A stretch of DNA of 64,000 bases, taken from NCBI GenBank assembly GCA_021234535.1, contig CM037840.1:1239801-1303800 (forward strand). The letters run 5' to 3'. The translations under genes were made by a program, and so were the position numbers. The notes below the pieces were generated by a model. It ran no database searches. It was given only the letters and a program-made list of their open reading frames with translations, and was not told the origin of the DNA. Below, piece after piece: positions 57,178 through 64,000 of the stretch. Position 1 is the stretch's first letter. The number at the start of each line of letters is the position of its first letter. Origin of the DNA: Stichopus chloronotus (lineage: Eukaryota > Echinodermata > Holothuroidea > Aspidochirotida > Stichopodidae).

Positions 57178-60100
57178 CTACGGATGATGACCTGGTGTGA
57201 TCCGTTGTGCTGTGACCGGCAAATAAGCCAGGAAGTAAGTCAAGCATATGACCATGACCACCAAAAATATCACAATGTAACTACCATAGCTCATAGAGAT
57301 GTAATAGTGTAATGGATTTTCCTTGCCTTGAAATATTCTGGAGTCTTGCTCTTCCTTTGCATTATACAATTCAACTCCTGGTCCTTCTTCAAACTCTCTA
57401 ACATGTGCAATCTGAAGAAAATTATTTCTGGTGCTGGAAATTGAGTGTCTTTCAGCAGATTTCTTCCTTCTCTGATTCTTCCCTTTCTTCTTCTTCTTTT
57501 TCTTGCTGCTTTTGTCGTCATTGTTTGATCCACTTTTGTCTTCAGACCCATCTTCAGCAGTCTCAGGGCTCTCTTCCTTTGAATCACTCTTATCATTTCT
57601 TCCTGTTTCATCGTCACTTGGTTTTCTATCAGACTCCTTTGATGAACTTTTACCGTGTGTGTCTCCAGAGTCATCATCATCATCACTATCATCCCCCTGT
57701 ACATTGGATGTGCTACCAGATTCCTTTAATGAACTCTTACTACTGTCACATTTGTGTGCCATCCAATTTGGTAGAATCCTATTTCCAAATTCCCAACAGA
57801 AGAATTCGTCTGGCCATTTTCTCTTGCTGTCACTTTCCAGATAGCAGAGTTCAGCACATGATATTGCAGATTCTACAGATGCAGCAAGATCTTGCTGCGC
57901 CCAAACATCCTGAAGACATCTGGTGAAATGGACTGAAAATATTGATCTCCCAAGGAGAGGTGAACAGGCTTCATAGAAGTCTCCCATTTTAAAGATGGCA
58001 GAACACTTTTCCAATGCTTGTTTACCATGAGTTTGATTTGAATACTGTTGTATGTATAATGGTATGTCAACATATTCATCCTCCTGTCTTGCATCAGTTA
58101 TTCTCCACCATGGTTTATTGTCATGTGGGAAAACAAAGTCATTTTGGCCTACCAGATCATGAACCAATCCACCTGTGCCTTCATTAAAAGTCCAAAGATG
58201 AATTAGGTCTGGACTATCAGCAGGCACATGAAACTGCGAATATTGGCTGACAACAGATGGATTTGTTTCCCGATTCCACACCCTCATTTCATCTATAGCA
58301 CCATCTAGTCCTGGAAGACTGGATGTGTCTTTGCTACAACAGTAGTTACACATAGCAAAGGTCCCTCCATCTTCAAAAATGGTGGATGGAAGCTGAATTG
58401 CTTCAACTGTTGCTACGCCTTCTACATCAAATGTGTAAACCTCAAACATACCGTGAAAAGGACGCCAAACGAATGAGATTATCTGCCATGTGGATCTCAT
58501 TAAAGTCAATCTGATTTGATATAACACATTGTGACAGGAAATTTTGATGCCATTTTCTTCAACAAAAACAACTATGACAGATCCTGTCGTTGATCCGTAA
58601 GACCATAGAACTCCACCGTACTGGTTAATGTTGACAACAATATCTAACGTGAAACCAAAGGAGCCCCAGTGCATTGGTGTAGTGTACAAAATACTATTGT
58701 CGAAGTAGAGATGGAAGCCTGAGAGTCCAACTTTTTGAAGAAGCCACCACTTTTCATATTCAATATTGAAGTCTTTTTCATGCTGATGGTTGGATGTAAA
58801 TATGTCAACCTCTTTCTGTGATGCTTCACTCAAACAAGTCAAATCACTCTCCTTACTACTTGACTTTTTACTACTCTTTTTACTTTTCTCCTTGCCTGAG
58901 TTTCCTCCATTGTTATCACTTACATCTGTACAATTAAGATTTCCTATGAAGTCTAAGGTCTTACAGTTACCCAGAATACCTTGTGTGTAGAAATCATCAC
59001 AAAACTTTTCATCAGTCTTCAACTGTACATCCAAGTTTCTCCGATTACAGGTGATGTAGACATCAAGATTGTAATCTTTGATCTCAACCTTATGTTGGAC
59101 ATAATTGTGTAATGCAATGCTGAAATGTTTTGTTATTTTCAGTTTATCATGTACAGTGATGAGTTGTTTGTCTAACCAGATGAATGGGACCATGCTGAAG
59201 TCATCAAGAGGGGCAAGTAGAATAAGCTCATGCATGTCATGCCCAATGATCACCATATCGTAACACGATACAAATCGATCTCCCCAGCCACAGGAAGAAT
59301 ATCGGATGTCAATGGTTAAATCACCTTCCATTTTGAAGAGCAGTCGGTAATATCCAATGGTACTCAAGTAAATCCCAACTGCTTCAAAGGTATAAATGAA
59401 GCCTCCGAGAGAAGCCCGTGGAAGCATATCCTTGCGACTTTTATCCTCATAAAAGCCTCCTTTTGGTATCGTACAATCTGCACCCATCCAGTCATCACTG
59501 CATATTGAACAATCAAATCCTCTCATATTACCATCACATAGGCAACTTCCATTTTGGAGGCATGCTCCATTTCCACGGCATGGGTTCAAAATACCACCTG
59601 GGCACACCATATCACATATCTGTCCAGCATAGCCAGGTTGACAGATACAGGTGTTGTCTTCAATATTCTTGTTTCCAAACACACAACCATTGCAGCTACC
59701 GAGATACATTTCAGGTAGATGGAGGGACTCTAAGAGAATGCTGCAGTATACCTGAGTACTATTAGACTGAGCGACTGAACAAAAGTCAGCAACAGTCATC
59801 AATGTTACATAACCTTCATGTACATTCTCAGTAGTTGAACACATTCTCTGACAGGAGAGGAAATAAAACAGCAGTAAATCATTTGACAGTCTATCGCATT
59901 TGGAAGTGAACTCTGCTGTAAATAGTCTACCACAGACATCTTCCACAAGGGCTTTAAATGTTTCATTCATGTTGGTGATTCTTCCAAATGGTGGATCAAT
60001 TACCAGATCCAAATCAGCATCAGAGTAGGTGAGAGATGGAGCTGGCCAAGGGTTTGAGGGATAGGCTAAAATATTGTCTGATATAAGATCAGGTATTGCC

Positions 60101-63100
60101 GAATCTATTGCTGAATCAAACTTGTAAAGCAGGAGAGGTGTAAATTCATTCACATTTGCAAACAAGCTGTTGTCTGCACTGACTTGGATAAATGCCGGAG
60201 GAATAGCGACATCCCAAATACGGAGTTCATCGATTTCCCCAAAGAAGGGGTTATCCAATCTAATAGGTCCATCACCAGGAGTGGGTAGCCACTGTCCAAC
60301 AGATATCACTGAATTTACCTCTAAACAAAATGTGGGTTGGAGGAGAGCAGTGAATGAGTACACCATTATTCCATTTTGACAATATACAGTTAAATTTCCT
60401 GCTTGGACAACTACTACAAGACGATACCAGACATCTATTGACAAGGAGATCTCCGTATCATAGTAAATACCATCAACATAGATCAGAATTGTGCTATCAC
60501 TAACGATGGAAAATGTTGAGTTTGTTCCAATCGCTATTATGACACCTCCAGTTGCTTTCAACAGAATATGGCAGTCAATGGTAAATTCTACCAGATAATG
60601 CAAGGTATCATGGAATGTAACTGGACGAGATCTTGCTCCAGCGTTCTGTAGTATGAGACTGTAAACACCACCAGTTGTTGGTAGTGATACCTCATGATGC
60701 AAGCTGTAGTCATGAACAAAGAGACTGTCATCAACTGATACTCTCCATTTCTCTGCTATCACATTGTTAACATCTTGCTGTGAGGTATTATTAAGCAATG
60801 TATCCCATAAGTCATCGTCTATATTTCCGTCACAGTTTCCAAGCAGTCCCTGAGAATTCTGGCAAAACCCAAGAGGAGCATTGGTAGATACGGTAAGGTA
60901 AACATCAACCACTCTCACAAAAATGGTAACATGTGCTACTGTGATTCTATTTCTAATGATTATTAAGTCTTGAGAATATATTTCTATATACCAGTTACTG
61001 TCCAAGTTGATGATGGTGGTATCAACATCAATGACCATATCATTATGCCAGATGACAGGTGCATCACCAACAGTGTATGGTGCATGGATGACCAAGGTGG
61101 TATCAGGCGACAACCTCCAAGCAACCGCATTGACGCAGGTGGCACGACTGTAACACGGTACTTGTCTAATCTGGGCAGACAGCGAATGTGAGACTATCAA
61201 CCAGTACTCTCCAACTGCACCAAAGTAGAAGCTGATGTCATCGTATATTGTATAGTAACAGTAGAGTGATATGGAAGATGTGTAGTGGACAAGATGGACA
61301 TCTCTCTCAATTCCCACACGTAACGAGCAGTCTGAACCGTAAAAATTGTTTGTGCAAACACTGCACTGATGGTCACCATCCCAATTGAGATCACAAATGC
61401 ATCCACCAAATGGCTGGCAAACACCATGGTGACTGCAGGGCAACAGCTGACCACCTGGACAAACTTTATTACAGTTCTTCCCAGTGTATCCATCATGGCA
61501 CAGACAGCTCTCTCCATTTTCAGATTTGATTTGTTCCCCAAATACACAATTGTCCCTGCATTGTGTGCCAACACGAAGATTTGGTACTTCATTACACAGC
61601 GAGAGTCCAGGCCAGTCAGATGTATTCAGGGCAGCTTGACAAATATCAGCAAACCCAAAAGCCACAAGATATCCATCCTCAACATTTCCAGAGGCTGCGA
61701 TTACTTCCAGACAAAGAATGAAGTAACTTGATGAAGTTCCATCTGGAAGCTCACCACATTCATCAGCTAATGGATAACCATGCATCAATCTATCACAGAG
61801 TTGTTCTGCCTTCTCCTGTAATGATGAATTGTTAAATGAAGGGTTTCCTGGTATAGTAGCTTCAGAGTCTTCCACTGGAGCATCAGAGGGTATCCACTGA
61901 CATGGTGGCCAGGGATCACCAGGCATAAATAATTCTATGCCACCAATTGTATCTCTAGCTGTGCTTCCATCTCCTTCATCAAAAGACCAGTAATGGCTCA
62001 ATCCATCTTCATCACTTGGTATCCTGTTGTCCCAAAGGACTGGTATTTCTGCAGGGCTGAGAACCCTGTTCCAAATCCTTAAGTCATCAACAGCTCCTGA
62101 AAATGATGGTATGGTCTGTTGACTATTAATATTTGAGCCTGGCTGCCAAAGGCCAAGGGATAGATAGCCTGGGATTCTGAACAGACCATTTCTTATGACG
62201 ACATTGAAACGTTGAACAATACCCTTGGACGGTAGCAAATAGAAACTTGCATCTCCAGTGTCTCTGTATGTTAATATAATCTTACACCAGGTACCTAGTG
62301 GTGGTAGTAAATCAGTTACATATGACTCTCCTCCAATGAATAGAGACACTCTTCTTTGGACAGAAATTGCAAAATCGACAGCGTGAGCATAGGATAAAAC
62401 TATTCCATCTAGTGATGTTACATTGTCTGGTTTGATGAAAAATTCAAAAGACAGATCTCCTGTTGATCCAGCTCCAATGGAATAAACACGTTTGGTATAC
62501 ATCACACTAAGGTGGAAATATAATGTGAAACTACTCATTATTTGTACTCTTAATGCATTATGTGGATAGATAATTACAGAGTCACATTCAGGTACACGCC
62601 ATTGGTCGATGTAAACTGCGATATCTTCCACACTCAGGTCATCGTTGGTACACAGGTCACTAAACTCAAAACCAACATCTTTTGGAAAAGAATAAGATGA
62701 GAGATTCATTGGAGATGGTTCCTGTATGATATCTGATGATGAACAGAAACCTGCTGATGGTGGTATTTTCACATCTGGGTCGATATTGTCATTACAACAT
62801 CCTCCTACTAGCAAACCTAATGAGATCCTACACAGTTCACTGGGAATCTGAGTATCTAATATGAGGTGTACTCCTTGTACTCTGATTATCATGACAAAGT
62901 TGTCTGGCCCATAAAATCCAATTTCTTGGAAGGAAAGCCTGACAAGTTTGTAACCAGACTGTCCAAATTCAACAGTTGTACTGAGGTCAGTTAACCTGTT
63001 ATTAATGATTACACTTATTAATCCTCCTGATGTATCTGGGCCACTTAAGGTAATGTAGGCATATCCATACACGGCATCTCCACAACGAATGCCAAGGTGT

Positions 63101-63754
63101 TTGATACAAGAATAACCGTTGTAACAACGAACAAATTTAGCCTCGACTGTAAGCCTGGTTTCAGCAACCACAATGAGAAAATACTCCCCAACAACACTGT
63201 GATAAAATGTTATTCCTGACAATGTGGTTACCTGTGAGAATGTAGCTACCACTGATATTCTTGTCAAAATACTTATTTGAGTATCTCGTCGGTAGACTCT
63301 TGTCAACGTGCACGCCTCTCCTTCAAATCCTGGGTAGCAGAGAGAGCAAGCATCTCCCTGCCAGTTGGGTGGACATATACATATTCCAGTTTCACTGTCA
63401 CATGAACCTACATTATTACATGGTTTAGAAGAGCCACCTGGACATACATTGTCACATGACGACCCCCAATACCCTCGATAACATACACAGACATTCCTGT
63501 CTGAAGGATGTCTTGAACCAAAAAGACACATTTTAGAGCAGTTATCTCCAATCCAGATAGGGAAAGGTGCACTTCCAAAATGATTGCAAAGAGGTTTGGC
63601 TGGCCAGAATGGAAGATTTAAGATTGATTCACACAGGTGAGAAAAATCAATTACTGAGGCAAGTCCAGCATCTGTTGAATTTGCTGCAAGGACATCATCC
63701 AAACATTGTTGGTAGTATCTGAGATGAGATGCTTCACCAAGCTGTTCACAGTGA
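57178..63754 (-). CDS. Giant modular membrane-anchored protein (C8-like/EGF/VWD/LamG-like repeats), 3'-terminal exon, 5' partial
   Basis: One uninterrupted exon of 6,577 nt. It opens at 63754 after a TTAATTCCTCAG acceptor and enters mid-domain (HCEQLGEASHLRYYQQC), so more protein lies upstream. Residues here are numbered from the codon at 63702, which is TTG and not a start. C8-like domains: end of one (1-60), then 632-705, 1250-1325 and about 1895-1960. EGF-like pairs: 71-135, 718-795, 1340-1412. VWD-like: 145-325, 800-970 (GEYWLIV ... GLLGNCDGNIDDD), 1418-1590 (GILGNC). Concanavalin/LamG-like: 405-600 (FSGAVDDLRIWNR, HYWSFDEGDGS), 1010-1220, 1655-1870. Charged K/S/E/D linkers: 1597-1620 and 1985-2085. 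Transmembrane helix about 2139-2161, tail of 13. It probably acts as an adhesive or matrix protein at the cell surface. I know no named orthologue. Related VWD proteins use VWD-C8-TIL; here EGF pairs replace TIL and a LamG-like domain separates VWD from C8. Confidence 0.88.
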
Positions 63755-64000
63755 CTGAGGAATTAATGAGAATTTAAATGGGAAAGTCATCATCAAAAAC
63801 TATTACTATCAGATCTGAACAGAAAAGCATTCAATGAAAAAATACTCTAAAAGTACTAAATGCCACATGCTTGTTATTTACCTCAGCTGTCCTCAGAATT
63901 CTGGTATCTAAGGAATGACATTATCACTGAAATAACCAACAAACAGATAACACGAAAATTCATGAGACAGACACTGCAATATGCAAGCAGCAATTTTGCA
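63755..64000 (-). other. Intron upstream of the giant exon
   Basis: The minus-strand sequence before 63754 ends in a pyrimidine-rich CTCATTAATTCCTCAG acceptor. The exon begins with the last base of a split codon. No further exon is recognisable before the window ends. Confidence 0.65.

Noticed and set aside
57405..57926. Plus-strand 173-codon frame opposite the giant exon
   Set aside because: Antisense shadow of the charged low-complexity stalk.

Overview
The window looks like metazoan nuclear DNA, most probably from an echinoderm or another ambulacrarian; a sea cucumber is my best guess, not a certainty. The grounds are intron-split genes with ordinary GT/AG splice sites, AT-rich sequence, very frequent TAGGCCTA-like words (familiar from sea urchin and holothurian DNA), DIRS-type and CR1/jockey-type retroelements, and tandem-repeat-cored elements of the kind common in marine invertebrates. 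It is gene-poor: I can support parts of three protein genes, all on the minus strand. Everything else is introns, intergenic DNA and repeats.

Genes. (1) 1607-1805: the first coding exon of an UNC45-type TPR co-chaperone, with a candidate non-coding first exon and promoter near 5719-6110. (2) 25350-26300: a complete single-exon bZIP coding region of the CREBZF (Zhangfei) family. It has the C-terminal cysteine/histidine motif and an HCF-1-type DHDY motif. (3) 57178-63754: a single 6.6-kb exon coding for the last ~2,190 residues of a very large membrane-anchored extracellular protein. It is built from a repeated module (C8-like, paired EGF, VWD, concanavalin/LamG-like) and ends in charged low-complexity linkers, one transmembrane helix and a short tail. 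These genes show no obvious joint function.

Repeats and mobile DNA. 0.5-1.4, 27.8-31.4 and 33.7-35.9 kb hold a tandem-cored element family. Its ~145-bp monomers carry perfect nuclear-receptor DR1 sites (TGACCTTTGACCT), and copies end in a CA-rich microsatellite plus a hairpin. 10.5 and 14.5 kb hold two copies of a TIR element in opposite orientation. 20.7-23.2 kb hold an 86-bp satellite and a palindromic ~29-bp minisatellite, both with higher-order structure. 40.4-42.5 kb hold two opposed non-LTR retrotransposon fragments and a 15-bp minisatellite. 44.6-48.15 kb hold a rearranged DIRS retroelement: gag, RNase H, methylase-like and integrase N-terminal parts run on the plus strand, and the tyrosine recombinase catalytic part runs on the minus strand beyond an internal pair of terminal repeats. 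50.5-53.0 kb hold a fold-back element, a 244-nt pure-purine tract and a 717-bp hAT-like element with a near-perfect 8-bp target duplication. 53.7-54.3 kb hold a second tandem-cored family. 56.1-56.5 kb hold 30-bp and 35-bp arrays just downstream of the large gene.

The strongest candidates for something undescribed are the domain architecture of the giant protein, the hairpin-ended DR1-carrying elements (with a compensatory change in the hairpin), and the bZIP protein with an HCF-1-type motif on the opposite side of the zipper from where I recall it in mammals. All domain names were assigned by eye, without database searches.
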